Of a DNA stretch of 64,000 bases, positions 16,347-25,652 are shown one piece after another. Source of the stretch: Mycolicibacterium sp. CBMA 247. GTDB lineage: Bacteria; Actinomycetota; Actinomycetes; Mycobacteriales; Mycobacteriaceae. Each line of letters opens with the position of its first letter. Positions within the stretch are counted from its first letter, which is position 1. The position numbers and the translations under genes are program-made. Below the pieces are notes generated by a model. It was given only the letters and a program-made list of their open reading frames with translations. It was not told the origin of the DNA and made no database searches. Where the stretch lies: NCBI RefSeq assembly GCF_009729095.1, contig NZ_VTGX01000003.1, positions 806,001 to 870,000 on the forward strand, in the 5' to 3' direction.

Positions 16347-17678
16347 GTGCTCGAGTTGGACGACATTCAGCACATCCTGCTGACCCGCACCCCAGCGATT
16401 ACCGGGCGCTACGAGTTCCTGACCTTCGACACCCCGCAGGGCGGCCGGGCCTGGCTCACCGAGCTACTGGACAAGGTGCAGTCGGCCTCGGACGCGGTGG
16501 CCACGATGGACGAATCCGACCGCTGGGTCACACTGGCCTTCACCTGGACCGGATTGCGGGCCCTCGGCGTCGACGAGGAGTCATTGGCCAGCTTCCCGGA
16601 TGCGTTCCGGGAAGGGATGACGCAGCGCGCCTCGATCCTGGGTGACACCGGCGCGGCCGCGCCCGAACACTGGGTCGGCGGTCTGGCCGGTGAAGACCTG
16701 CATGCGATCGCGATCTTGTTCTCGCGCACCGACGAGCAATGCCACCGCTCTATCGAGGAGCACGACAAGCTGCTGGACAGAACCAGCGGGGTGCGCAGCC
16801 TGTCCTACCTGGACCTGAATGCGACCCCACCGTTCAATTACGCCCACGATCACTTCGGATTCCGCGATCGGCTCTCCCAACCGGTGATCAAAGGCTCCGG
16901 GGAGGAGCCGACCCCGGGTTCCGGCGAGCCGTTGGAGGCCGGTGAGTTCATCCTCGGCTACGCCGATGAAGACGGGCCCGTCGCCAATCTGCCCAAGCCG
17001 GATGTGTTGTCCCGCAACGGCAGCTACATGGCCTACCGGCGGCTCCAGGAGCACGTCGTGCTGTTTCGGGACTACATTCGTGAGCGATCCGATACCCCCG
17101 AAGCCGAGGCGCTGCTGGCCGCGAAGTTCATGGGCCGGTGGCGCAGCGGCGCTCCCCTGGTGCTGGCGCCCGACCGCGACGATCCCGAGTTGGGCGCAGA
17201 TCCCATGCGCAACAACGATTTCAACTACAAGGAGATGGATCCCTTCGGCTATGCCTGCCCGCTGGGATCACATGCGCGCCGGCTCAACCCACGGGACACC
17301 GGGCACTACATGAACCGGCGCCGGATGATCCGGCGCGGCGCCACCTACGGCCCGGCGCTGCCCGACGGCGCGCCCGATGATGGTGCGGACCGCGGTATCG
17401 CGGCGTTCATCATCTGCGCCGACCTGGTGCGCCAGTTCGAATTCGCGCAGAACGTCTGGATCAACGACAACACGTTCCACGAACTGGGCAACGAGCACGA
17501 CCCGATTTGCGGCACTCAGGACGGCACCCTGGACTTCACCGTGCCCAAACGGCCGATACGTAAGGTACACAAGGGACTTCCGGCGTTCACCACGCTTCGG
17601 GGTGGCGCCTACTTCTTCCTGCCTGGCATATCGGCACTTCGCTACCTGGCCGCTGAAGACGGAAAGGCCACCTCATGA
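16347..17678 (+). CDS. DyP-type (dye-decolorising) heme peroxidase
   Basis: 443 residues from GTG 16347. It has the DyP distal motif region DHFGFRDRLSQPVIKG with catalytic Asp at about 174 (the usual GxxDG reads GFRDR here) and the proximal heme ligand in CPLGSHARRLNPRD (His about 309). It lacks a signal peptide, and its length fits the longer DyP classes C/D. These enzymes use H2O2 to oxidise bulky aromatics. The gene lies between two uncharacterised genes in a tight operon, six bases after the first and overlapping the third by four bases. The replacement of the second Gly of GxxDG by Arg is worth noting. Confidence 0.92.
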   Translation: MLELDDIQHILLTRTPAITGRYEFLTFDTPQGGRAWLTELLDKVQSASDAVATMDESDRWVTLAFTWTGLRALGVDEESLASFPDAFREGMTQRASILGDTGAAAPEHWVGGLAGEDLHAIAILFSRTDEQCHRSIEEHDKLLDRTSGVRSLSYLDLNATPPFNYAHDHFGFRDRLSQPVIKGSGEEPTPGSGEPLEAGEFILGYADEDGPVANLPKPDVLSRNGSYMAYRRLQEHVVLFRDYIRERSDTPEAEALLAAKFMGRWRSGAPLVLAPDRDDPELGADPMRNNDFNYKEMDPFGYACPLGSHARRLNPRDTGHYMNRRRMIRRGATYGPALPDGAPDDGADRGIAAFIICADLVRQFEFAQNVWINDNTFHELGNEHDPICGTQDGTLDFTVPKRPIRKVHKGLPAFTTLRGGAYFFLPGISALRYLAAEDGKATS

Positions 17679-18679
17679 CCGGCGCCCGCACCTACAACCA
17701 GACACACGTTCCCCGGCGCCACGACGGACATCGCCGGATCAGCATCTACTGGACGTGGAGCTACCCATGGGAAGCCCAGCGCAGTCCGGCCGCGATGGAG
17801 AACCGGTTCTCCACCATGACCGAGGTCCGCAACGTGCTGTGGCCGGCATACGAGACACCCGAATACGATGCGGCCGCCTTCCTGCAGGGCATCGACGGCA
17901 CGCTGGAGTTGTTCCACCGCTCGACGCTGGCCTTCCAGGAATTGGCCGGCGAGGTGACCGGGCATCCGGTGGCCGTGTTCCAGCGGATTGATCAGGCCGG
18001 CTACCGGCTCCCGATCGACGAGCGGGTTCTCGACGATTGCGACATCCTGATGGTGTTCGGCCTCGACCACATCTTGTCCGAGCAGGAGGCTGACGCGGCC
18101 GAGATCGAGGCGATCCGCCGCTGGCTGCAGCGCGAGGGCACCTGTCTGTTGCTGGCACCGCATCACGATGTCGGTGACACCGACGATTACGCCCGGCGAC
18201 AGGTCGAGTACCTGCACCACGGCGATCCGCTGGTCCCCCGTCAGCAGCGGTTCGGCCAGTACACCCGCTCACTGATGGCGGCGCTCGACGTCCCCGTGCA
18301 CAACGTCTGGGGACTACGCCCCGCGGTTGTGGAAGGCACCGCCGAGATCGCACCGCTGACGGAGATGCGCGACCTGGACTCCCCCGGGCTGCTGGCCAAT
18401 GTGACCACGTTCAATTTCCATCCACACCTGCCGCACTACGAACTGACCGCACCGGAAAGCGAAGCGCTGCGGGTGTTGGGACGTCAGCTGGTCGACCCCA
18501 CCCGGCCACATCCGTTCACCGAGGCGGGCAACACTGAGTTCAACGCGCTGATCTGGATGCCACCGGCGGCCGGCCGGGCCGGCGACATCGTCCTGGTCGA
18601 TTCCACCAATTTCACGACGTTGTTCGGTGGCACCGACAGTCTCAGGCATTTCTGGAACAACCTGGCGACGATGCCGTAA
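17675..18679 (+). CDS. Conserved hypothetical protein cotranscribed with DyP peroxidase
   Basis: 334 residues; its ATG overlaps the DyP stop (ATGA). It is soluble with no signal peptide. Segments such as DILMVFGLDHILSEQEADAAE, followed by EAIRRWLQREGTCLLLAPHHD, look like an alpha/beta (glutamine-amidotransferase/flavodoxin-like) sheet-helix pattern: a region predicting a strand, DH, helix, and CLLLAPHHDVG. Further on are HPHLPHYEL and a C-terminal VLVDSTNFTTLFGG. The His-rich segments (APHHD, HPHLPHYE) could bind metal. I do not know the family. The tight coupling suggests it acts with the peroxidase, for example in substrate handling (inference). Confidence 0.8.
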   Translation: MTGARTYNQTHVPRRHDGHRRISIYWTWSYPWEAQRSPAAMENRFSTMTEVRNVLWPAYETPEYDAAAFLQGIDGTLELFHRSTLAFQELAGEVTGHPVAVFQRIDQAGYRLPIDERVLDDCDILMVFGLDHILSEQEADAAEIEAIRRWLQREGTCLLLAPHHDVGDTDDYARRQVEYLHHGDPLVPRQQRFGQYTRSLMAALDVPVHNVWGLRPAVVEGTAEIAPLTEMRDLDSPGLLANVTTFNFHPHLPHYELTAPESEALRVLGRQLVDPTRPHPFTEAGNTEFNALIWMPPAAGRAGDIVLVDSTNFTTLFGGTDSLRHFWNNLATMP

Positions 18680-18696
18680 TTCGGGCCGGGTCCGCG

Positions 18697-19665
18697 CTAC
18701 GGCATCGCGCCGGGCAGCCACAAGCCTGGCGCAGGCGCGGGGCCGGGCGCAGGGTCTGCCGCAAGGTGCGGCTCGGGTGCCGGTGGCCCAACGATCGGGG
18801 CAGTGACCGCGGCCGGAAGGTGCGGCACTGGCGCCCCAGCGATCGGAATCACTTGGGGTGCAGTGGGTTCAACCAAGGCAACGTGTTGAACGGGGGCAAC
18901 GGATTGCACAGGTTCGGTGGACACCACCGGTGCGGGCACACTCGGTTCGGCAGGTTGAGCGATCGGTGCCCGTTCGGCCCGTTCGGCCCGCTGGGCGACG
19001 TGCATCGAGACGGGCTCCTCGGCGGGCAGCGTCGTCACCGACCGTGCCGCCTGCCGCGGCGTAGCGACGGTGACGAGCTGCGGTGCCGCGGCCGCGGTGA
19101 TGTCACCATCGTCGGCGGCCGGGGTCGGTACGGGTTCGACAAACTGCGAACCGACCGTGAGTAGGCCGGCTGCGACCGTCGCCGCAGCGGCGGCCACCGC
19201 ACGCACTGCCCGGTGCTTGCGCGGGGTGGGAGGCCGGTGCCGGGCAGGTTTGAGTGCGGGGGCGACCGCGTTGGTTGCGACGGCCTGTGCGGCAACCCGG
19301 GCGGCGGGCACCTGCGCACCATCCACGTCAGATCCGGCGGTGTCGGCATCCTCGGCAACGACGCGCACATCGTCGAATCCCGCGACTGCGAGCAGGTCGA
19401 GGAGTTGGGCCAGGTTGTCGCCGGAATCGTCAGCACCGGGGCCAGGCCAGGTCACGCCGATCGCGGCTACATCCTGGCCGCTGGAGGCGGCGATGGCTTG
19501 CGCGCTGCGGGCAGCGGCGGCGGCCCGATCGGCCAACTGATCGGCGGCCTCGACCTCGAATGCGTCGTCATCGAGCGGGGTGACATCCGCCGAGCGGCCG
19601 TCCCCGGCGACCAGTGCCCAGGCGATGCGGTGCGCAGTCACCGACAGTCCCAGCACTGTCTTCAC
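18697..19665 (-). CDS. Mycobacterial DUF7159-like membrane protein with Pro/Ala-rich tail
   Basis: 322 residues from GTG 19665. Residues 1-110 form a soluble domain beginning MKTVLGLSVTAHRIAWALVA, which recalls the start of actin/hexokinase-like ATPase folds. A basic stretch (PTPRKHRAVR) precedes one membrane segment (about 155-180, AAAAATVAAGLLTVGSQF). The remaining 140 residues are rich in Pro, Ala and Val and are predicted extracytoplasmic. This cytoplasmic domain, single helix and Pro-rich wall-spanning tail layout is seen in several mycobacterial envelope proteins. The function is unknown. It is convergent with the DyP operon. Confidence 0.75.
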   Translation of the reverse strand: MKTVLGLSVTAHRIAWALVAGDGRSADVTPLDDDAFEVEAADQLADRAAAAARSAQAIAASSGQDVAAIGVTWPGPGADDSGDNLAQLLDLLAVAGFDDVRVVAEDADTAGSDVDGAQVPAARVAAQAVATNAVAPALKPARHRPPTPRKHRAVRAVAAAAATVAAGLLTVGSQFVEPVPTPAADDGDITAAAAPQLVTVATPRQAARSVTTLPAEEPVSMHVAQRAERAERAPIAQPAEPSVPAPVVSTEPVQSVAPVQHVALVEPTAPQVIPIAGAPVPHLPAAVTAPIVGPPAPEPHLAADPAPGPAPAPGLWLPGAMP

Positions 19666-19903
19666 CCTGCGACCTCAATTCATCACGCGCTGCCGACACC
19701 CGGCCGCGACGAGCGTATGTCGCCGCGGACGGGTCGGCATACCGCAGCAGCGATCGGTAACCGCTTGGGCACCAAGAATTCATCTGCCAGTGCCCGTCTG
19801 TGCGGGCCAGTTCGCACGACCCGCATTTGGCAAGGTCGGTCATTGCCCGGATGCTATCTTTGGCCGCCAAACTGCCCCATGGTGAGGCCGCAAGGAGACG
19901 ATC

Positions 19904-20758
19904 ATCGGCACATACGCGGTTACCGGATCCGCATCCGGAATGGGATTGCAGGCCACCCAACGGCTGCGAAACCTCGGGCACACGGTCATCGGTGTCGACC
20001 TCAGAGAAGGTGAGGTGGTCGCCGACCTGTCCACCCCGCAGGGACGCCGGGCAGCAGCCGACGGCGTGCTGGCGGCCTGCAACGGAATGCTCGACGGAGC
20101 CGTGCTGGCCGCCGGGCTCGGCCCCGGCCCCGGCGCTGACCGGAACCGATTGATCGCCGAGGTCAACTTCCTCGGCGTGGTGGAACTCCTGGATGCCCTG
20201 CGCCCCGCGCTGGCGAATGCGGATCGCGCCAAAGTCGTGGTGATTTCCAGCAATTCGACGACAACGGTGCCGATCGTTCCTCGCCGGACCATTCGGGCGC
20301 TACTGGCACGCGACACCGACAAGGCGGTGCGCTCCCTGCGCCTGCTCGGCCGGAACGGGTCGGCGATCATGTACGCGGCCTCCAAGATCGCGGTGAGCCG
20401 CTGGCTGCGCATCAATGCGGTCACCGCAGCGTGGGCCGGTGCCGGTATCCGGCTCAACGCGCTGGCCCCAGGGGCGATCCTGACTCCGCTCCTCGAGGCC
20501 CAACTCGCCGATCCGCGGGAGGGTGCAGCGGTGCGATCCTTCCCGGTGCCGATCGGCGGGTACGGCGACGCCGGTCACCTCGCCGACTGGATGTGCTTCA
20601 TGCTGTCGGACTCGGCTGATTTCCTCTGTGGCAGTGTGGTGTTCGTCGACGGCGGCTCCGACGCCTTCTTCCGCCCCAAGGATTGGCCGAAGGCAGTGCC
20701 ATTGCGCCGTCTTCCGCAGTATCTGTGGCGGTTCAAGCGCGGCGTACGACGTGACTGA
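19904..20758 (+). CDS. SDR-family oxidoreductase with a non-canonical ATC start
   Basis: The enzyme is a short-chain dehydrogenase: VTGSASGMG cofactor loop, SSNSTT, catalytic YAASKIAV and a C-terminal VVFVDGGSD. The first ATG (19940) lies inside the cofactor motif, so translation must begin upstream. Yet from the in-frame stop at 19883-19885 to 19940 there is no ATG, GTG or TTG. The best start is ATC at 19904, six bases after AAGGAG (19892-19897); ATC 19901 is next best. About 284 residues result. It is followed with an 8-base overlap by an MFS carrier. The substrate is unknown; the group resembles 3-alpha-hydroxysteroid dehydrogenases (inference). Confidence 0.85.
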   Translation: MGTYAVTGSASGMGLQATQRLRNLGHTVIGVDLREGEVVADLSTPQGRRAAADGVLAACNGMLDGAVLAAGLGPGPGADRNRLIAEVNFLGVVELLDALRPALANADRAKVVVISSNSTTTVPIVPRRTIRALLARDTDKAVRSLRLLGRNGSAIMYAASKIAVSRWLRINAVTAAWAGAGIRLNALAPGAILTPLLEAQLADPREGAAVRSFPVPIGGYGDAGHLADWMCFMLSDSADFLCGSVVFVDGGSDAFFRPKDWPKAVPLRRLPQYLWRFKRGVRRD

Positions 20759-22052
20759 GACCGGACACGCACCGCTGACCACCGCGTCGCCGAGGTCCGC
20801 TGATGTGCACGGGCCATGGCGGGCGTGGGCCGCGGTGTCGCTGCTGACATTGGTCGGAACCCTCAACTACGTCGACCGGTTCTTACCCTCGGTACTGGCC
20901 GAGCCCATCAAACATGAACTCGCCCTGTCGGACACCGCAATCGGGGTGATCAACGGATTCGGATTCCTGATCGTGTACGCGGTGCTCGGCATCGCGGTGG
21001 CCCGGGTCGCCGACCGCGGCGCGTTCGGCGCGGTGATCGCCGCCTGCCTGACCCTGTGGGGCACCATGACCATGCTCGGCGGCGCCGTGCAGTCAGGGTT
21101 TCAGCTCGCGCTCACCAGGGTGGGTGTTGCGGTGGGCGAGGCCGGCAGTACACCGGCCGCGCACGCCTATGTGGCACGTAACTTCGCCCCGGAACGTCGT
21201 GCGGCACCGCTGGCGGTCATCACCTTCGCGATCCCGTTGGCCAGCGCTGCCAGCCTGATCGGCGGCGGGCTGTTGGCCGAGAACCTGGGCTGGCGAACGG
21301 CATTCGTGGTGATGGGTGCGCTCAGCGTCGTCTTCGCCCCGCTGGTGCTGCTCATGGTCGGAGCACGTCGATCGCTGCCGGCCGCGGCGCCCCGGGAGCA
21401 CGGCACGACCGTCAAGTGGTGGGCACTGCTGCGCAAGCGCAGCTTCCTTGCAATCGTCGGCGGCACCGCGTTCGTCTCGGCCGCCGGCTACTCGCTGACC
21501 ACCTTCTCCCCGGCCTTCCTGATGCGGACGCGTTCCATGTCGCTGCGCGAGGTCGGCTGGGAGTACGGCCTGGCCACCGGACTGGCCGGGGTGCTGGGAC
21601 TGTTGATCGTGGGCCGGCTGGCCGATCGGCTGGCCGTGCGCGACGCGCGCTGGTTGTTGTGGATCGTGGTGCTCACCACCGCACTGCTGCTGCCCGCCTC
21701 CGTGCTCGCCTTCACCGTCGAAAGTCGCCTGGCGTGCGTGTGGTTCCTGGCGCTCAGCTACGTCATCGGCACGGCGTACCTGGCTCCGTCCATCGCGGCG
21801 ATCCACCGCCTGGTGCTGCCCGAGCAGCGGGCGACCGCGTCGGCGGTCTTCCTGTTCTTCAACGCGACGCTGGGGTCGGTGGGCCCGTTCGTCACCGGCC
21901 TGATCAGTGACGAGCTGACCGCCGACCTCGGCGCACACGCCCTGGGCCGGGCGCTGCTGATCCTGGTACCGGCGCTGCAGCTGCTGGCCATGGGCTGCTA
22001 TCTCGTCGCCGCCCGCTGGTATCGCCGCGACATCGTCGAGTCGGGCGCCTAA
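20751..22052 (+). CDS. MFS transporter, spinster-like
   Basis: 433 residues from GTG 20751, overlapping the SDR stop by eight bases, so the two are coupled. About twelve membrane segments are visible. The opening LVGTLNYVDRFLPSVLAEPI and the loop after TM2 (ARVADRGAFG) match the spinster/organic-anion branch of the major facilitator superfamily. A second conserved loop motif (GRLADRLAVRDARW) occurs midway. Coupling with an SDR suggests export or import of a hydrophobic carbonyl or alcohol substrate (inference). The longer open frame starting at 20523 overlaps the SDR and is rejected. Confidence 0.88.
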   Translation: MTETGHAPLTTASPRSADVHGPWRAWAAVSLLTLVGTLNYVDRFLPSVLAEPIKHELALSDTAIGVINGFGFLIVYAVLGIAVARVADRGAFGAVIAACLTLWGTMTMLGGAVQSGFQLALTRVGVAVGEAGSTPAAHAYVARNFAPERRAAPLAVITFAIPLASAASLIGGGLLAENLGWRTAFVVMGALSVVFAPLVLLMVGARRSLPAAAPREHGTTVKWWALLRKRSFLAIVGGTAFVSAAGYSLTTFSPAFLMRTRSMSLREVGWEYGLATGLAGVLGLLIVGRLADRLAVRDARWLLWIVVLTTALLLPASVLAFTVESRLACVWFLALSYVIGTAYLAPSIAAIHRLVLPEQRATASAVFLFFNATLGSVGPFVTGLISDELTADLGAHALGRALLILVPALQLLAMGCYLVAARWYRRDIVESGA

Positions 22053-22444
22053 TCGGTCGCGGGGTCGGTCGCGCGCTGCCGGCGGCGGGTGGCGCCCCAC
22101 AGTCCGACGGCGATGCCGGCCACGGCGCCGCCGAGGCCGATGACCTGCTGTGACCGGGGCATCTGGTCGTGAACCGATAGGCCGCCGATCAGGTCGGCGG
22201 CGTCGGCGCCGCCGGAGGCCAGGAACCAGCCGCGGGAGCCTTTGCCGCGCAGTCCCGCCGCCAGCAGCAGCCCGCCGATCAGCGCATCGCGATACCCCAT
22301 CGACCGCAACAGCAGCTGTGCCGTCACGTCGGGTTCGTTCCGTGCGCCCCACAGTCGGTTGGCCCGCAGCGGATCGACGAGAAACGAGACGCCGGACGCG
22401 AAGCGGATGGCACCGGTGGCCAGCGCGGCCCGGTCGATCGACAT
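22049..22444 (-). CDS. Small membrane protein, DUF4267-like
   Basis: 131 residues from ATG 22444 (MSIDRAALATGAIRFASGVS). Three to four hydrophobic segments are visible: about 6-22, 60-72 (DALIGGLLLAAGL), 84-95 and 104-122 (VIGLGGAVAGIAVGLW). A basic RRRQR tail follows. The RxxGxR and RDALIGG patterns resemble DUF4267-type membrane proteins of unknown function. Its stop overlaps the end of the opposing MFS gene by four bases. The frame runs upstream to 22624, but that part overlaps the isocitrate lyase start and looks non-coding. Confidence 0.7.
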   Translation of the reverse strand: MSIDRAALATGAIRFASGVSFLVDPLRANRLWGARNEPDVTAQLLLRSMGYRDALIGGLLLAAGLRGKGSRGWFLASGGADAADLIGGLSVHDQMPRSQQVIGLGGAVAGIAVGLWGATRRRQRATDPATD

Positions 22445-22562
22445 GCCGTGCAGCCTAGAACCTCGAGCCACCGCGCACGGCAGTCCTGAGAAATCTCCCA
22501 ACCGGCTCCGGTCCCACGAGTTGCCAGCAATGATTGGGGTACCCGAGTTCAGGAGCGCAGAC

Positions 22563-24845
22563 ATGGCCACCATCGAAGCCAACGCACAGACCAACTCGTC
22601 GTTCGAGCAGGATGTCGAGGCCACCCACGCCTATATCGGCAGCCCTCGGTTCGAGGGCATCATCCGGCTGTATACGGCGCGTCAGGTCGCCGAGCAGCGT
22701 GGCACGATCCCGTCCGACTACTCGGTGGCGCGCGAGGCCGCGACCGCGTTCTACCCGCACCTTCGCGAGCTGTTCGCCCGGAAGAAGAGCATCACCACCT
22801 TCGGACCGTATTCACCGGGCCAGGCGGTGGTGATGAAACGGATGGGCATCGAGGGGATCTACCTGGGTGGGTGGGCCACCTCGGCGAAGGGGTCGATCAG
22901 CGAGGATCCGGGGCCCGACCTGGCCAGCTACCCGCTGAGCCAGGTGCCCGACGAGGCCGCCGGGCTGGTGCGGGCGCTGCTGACCGCCGACCGCAATCAG
23001 CAGTATCTGCGGCTGCGGATGACCCCCGAACAGCAAGCGGCAACACCACCGGTCGACTACCGGCCGTTCATCATCGCCGACGCCGATACCGGTCACGGTG
23101 GCGATCCGCACGTGCGCAACCTGATCCGCCGCTTCGTCGAGTCCGGGGTGCCGGGATATCACATCGAGGATCAGCGTCCCGGCACCAAGAAATGCGGCCA
23201 CCAGGGCGGCAAGGTGCTGGTGCCGTCGGATGAGCAGATCAAACGGCTCAACACCGCCCGGTTCCAGCTCGACATCATGCGGGTACCCGGCATCATCGTG
23301 GCGCGCACCGACGCCGAGGCCGCCAACCTGCTGGACGGCCGCGCCGATGAGCGCGACCAACCGTTCCTGCTGGGGGCGACGAACCTGTCGGTTCCGACCT
23401 ACAAGTCGTGTTTCCTGGCGATGATGCGCCGGTTCTACGACGCGGGTGTCACCGAGCTGAACGGACACCTGCTCTACGCGCTGCCCGCAGGCGAGTACGC
23501 GACCGCCGAGGCCTGGCTGGAACGCCAGGGCATCATGAGCGCGATCGCCGAGGCCGCCAAGAGCCGCGGCGCCGGCGATTCGGTGGATGCGCTGTTCGAC
23601 AAGGTCGAGTCGGCGTTCGTCGACGCATGGCAGGACGACGCCGGCCTCAACACCTACGGCGAGGCGGTCGCCGAACTTCTGGAGTATCGGGAACGCGAAG
23701 GTGAGCCGGCCGCGATGAGTGCCGCCGACTGGCGCGCCTTCTCCGCGCGGGCATCGTTGTACTCGGCGCAGGAGAAGGCACACGAGCTGGGCGCCGATGT
23801 GGCCTGGGACTGTGAACGGGTCAAGACTCCCGAGGGCTACTACCAGGTCCGCGGCGGCATTCCGTACGCGATCGCCAAGTCGTTGGCGGCCGCGCCGTTC
23901 GCCGACATCCTGTGGATGGAGACCAAGACCGCCGATCTGGCAGATGCCAAGCAGTTCGCCGACGCGATCCACGCCGAGTTCCCCGAGCAGATGCTGGCCT
24001 ACAACCTGTCACCGTCGTTCAACTGGGACACCACGGGTATGACCGATGACGAGATGCGGGCGTTCCCTGAGGAACTCGGGAAGATGGGGTTCGTCTTCAA
24101 CTTCATCACCTACGGCGGTCATCAGGTCGACGGGGTGGCGTGCGAGGAGTTCGCGACGTCCCTGCGGCAGGAGGGCATGCTGGCGCTGGCTCGGCTGCAG
24201 CGCAAGATGCGTCTGGTCGAATCCCCTTACCGCACACCGCAGACCCTGGTCGGTGGGCCGCGCAGCGATGCGGCGCTGGCCGCATCCTCGGGGCGCACCG
24301 CCACCACCAAGGCGATGGGCGCCGGCTCCACACAACACCAGCATCTGGTGCAGACCGAGGTGCCCAAGAAGCTGCTCGAGGAGTGGCTGGCGATGTGGAG
24401 CGAGCATTATCGGCTCGGCGAGAACCTGCGGGTGCAATTGCGGCCGCGCCGCGCCGGCTCCGATGTGCTCGATCTCGGCATCTACGGTGACGGTGAGGAA
24501 CCGCTGGCCAACGTCGTCGTCGATCCGATCAAGGACCGGCACGGCCGCAGCATTCTCACGGTGCGTGACCAGAACACGTTTGCCGAGAAGATGCGCCAGA
24601 AGCGGCTGATGGATCTGATCCATCTGTGGCTGATCCACCGGTTCAAGGCCGAGGTCGTCTACTACGTGACGCCGACCGAGGACAATATCTATCAAACCGA
24701 GAAGATGAAGTCGCACGGGATTTTCCGCGATGTCTACCAGGAGGTCGGCGAGATCATCGTCGGCGACGTGAATCAGGAGCGGATCGCGGAATTGCTGACG
24801 CCCGATCGTGAAGCGCTGCGCCGATTGATCCGCAAGGAGGACTGA
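22563..24845 (+). CDS. aceA: Isocitrate lyase, large ICL2 type
   Basis: 760 residues from ATG 22563. ICL cleaves isocitrate to glyoxylate and succinate in the glyoxylate shunt, and in mycobacteria also acts as methylisocitrate lyase for propionyl-CoA. The catalytic loop is KKCGHQ, with the active Cys at about 211. Metal residues lie in IADADTGHGG, and the core ends with the NLSPSFNW motif. The length of 760 against about 430 for ICL1 and the extra C-terminal domain (from about 620, with EEPLANVVVDPI) identify the ICL2 form, whose C-terminal domain is known to bind acyl-CoA and activate the enzyme. It stands alone, probably regulated by carbon source. Long extensions upstream of the ATG are not coding. 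Confidence 0.95.
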   Translation: MATIEANAQTNSSFEQDVEATHAYIGSPRFEGIIRLYTARQVAEQRGTIPSDYSVAREAATAFYPHLRELFARKKSITTFGPYSPGQAVVMKRMGIEGIYLGGWATSAKGSISEDPGPDLASYPLSQVPDEAAGLVRALLTADRNQQYLRLRMTPEQQAATPPVDYRPFIIADADTGHGGDPHVRNLIRRFVESGVPGYHIEDQRPGTKKCGHQGGKVLVPSDEQIKRLNTARFQLDIMRVPGIIVARTDAEAANLLDGRADERDQPFLLGATNLSVPTYKSCFLAMMRRFYDAGVTELNGHLLYALPAGEYATAEAWLERQGIMSAIAEAAKSRGAGDSVDALFDKVESAFVDAWQDDAGLNTYGEAVAELLEYREREGEPAAMSAADWRAFSARASLYSAQEKAHELGADVAWDCERVKTPEGYYQVRGGIPYAIAKSLAAAPFADILWMETKTADLADAKQFADAIHAEFPEQMLAYNLSPSFNWDTTGMTDDEMRAFPEELGKMGFVFNFITYGGHQVDGVACEEFATSLRQEGMLALARLQRKMRLVESPYRTPQTLVGGPRSDAALAASSGRTATTKAMGAGSTQHQHLVQTEVPKKLLEEWLAMWSEHYRLGENLRVQLRPRRAGSDVLDLGIYGDGEEPLANVVVDPIKDRHGRSILTVRDQNTFAEKMRQKRLMDLIHLWLIHRFKAEVVYYVTPTEDNIYQTEKMKSHGIFRDVYQEVGEIIVGDVNQERIAELLTPDREALRRLIRKED

Positions 24846-24861
24846 GCAGGTCCGCGCGGCG

Positions 24862-25632
24862 TCACTGGCGCATGTGGGATGCGCCGCCGATATACCAGGT
24901 CTGGCCGTTGATCCATTCGGCGTCGTCGGATAACAGGAACGCGGTGACGGCGGCCAGGTCCGCGGGCTTGCCGAGACGCGTGACCTTGGCCGCCATCAGG
25001 AACATCCGCTGTATCTGTTGATCGTTCTGGCGTTCCTGGGTCTCCCCCATGACCAGCCCCGGCATCACGGCGTTGCTGCGAATACCCTGTGCCCCATAGT
25101 TGTTCGCGACGTGACGGGTCAGCTGATTGACCGCGGCCTTGGAGGCGTTGTAGGCGACGTGCATCGGGTCGGTGCCGAGCGATCCGCCGGAGGAGGTGTT
25201 GACGATGCTGCCGCCGCCGTGTTCGAGCAGGTGCGGCAGCACGGCACGGATGGTGCGCACGAAGCCGAGCAGGTTGACGTCGAGGGTGCGGTGCCACACC
25301 TCGAACGGGGTATCCAGAATCGTGGTGTCACGTCCGAGGTTGTGTTCGGACAGATCGGCGCCGACGTTGTCCAAACCATGGACCGCACCGAATTCGGCGA
25401 TCGTGGCGTCGATGAGATCCCGCACGGATTCGTCGTCGGCCAGGTCGAATTCGACGGCGATGGCACTGCCGCCTGAGGCCGTGATGGTCTCGACGGTGGC
25501 TTTGGCGCCAACCATATTGACGTCACCCACGACCACCGACGCGCCCTCGGCGGCCAACCGCTTGGCAGTGCCGGCACCGATACCGGTCGCTCCGCCGGCG
25601 ATGATGAACGTCTTGCCCTCGAGACCGAGCAT
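24862..25632 (-). CDS. SDR-family oxidoreductase
   Basis: 256 residues. It has Rossmann IIAGGATGIGAGTAKRLA, with an Asp in VVGDVN after the second strand, which favours NAD; DNVGAD; NTSSGG; and catalytic YNASKAAV. The C-terminal half ends with a typical AEWINGQTWYIGG. It is the last gene of a minus-strand operon (SDR, sulfotransferase, DUF7064-like, this SDR), 20 bases after the preceding stop. It is probably part of the same degradative or modification pathway under the LysR protein at 28878. The substrate is unknown; convergent with aceA, with 16 bases between the stops. Confidence 0.88.
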   Translation of the reverse strand: MLGLEGKTFIIAGGATGIGAGTAKRLAAEGASVVVGDVNMVGAKATVETITASGGSAIAVEFDLADDESVRDLIDATIAEFGAVHGLDNVGADLSEHNLGRDTTILDTPFEVWHRTLDVNLLGFVRTIRAVLPHLLEHGGGSIVNTSSGGSLGTDPMHVAYNASKAAVNQLTRHVANNYGAQGIRSNAVMPGLVMGETQERQNDQQIQRMFLMAAKVTRLGKPADLAAVTAFLLSDDAEWINGQTWYIGGASHMRQ

Positions 25633-25652
25633 ATGTTGGTTCCCCGCTTCCT

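Noticed and set aside
21093..22352. 419-codon minus-strand frame opposite the MFS gene
   Set aside because: Arg/Gln/His/Gly-rich composition and no start context. It mirrors the MFS coding bases and is a high-GC antisense artefact.
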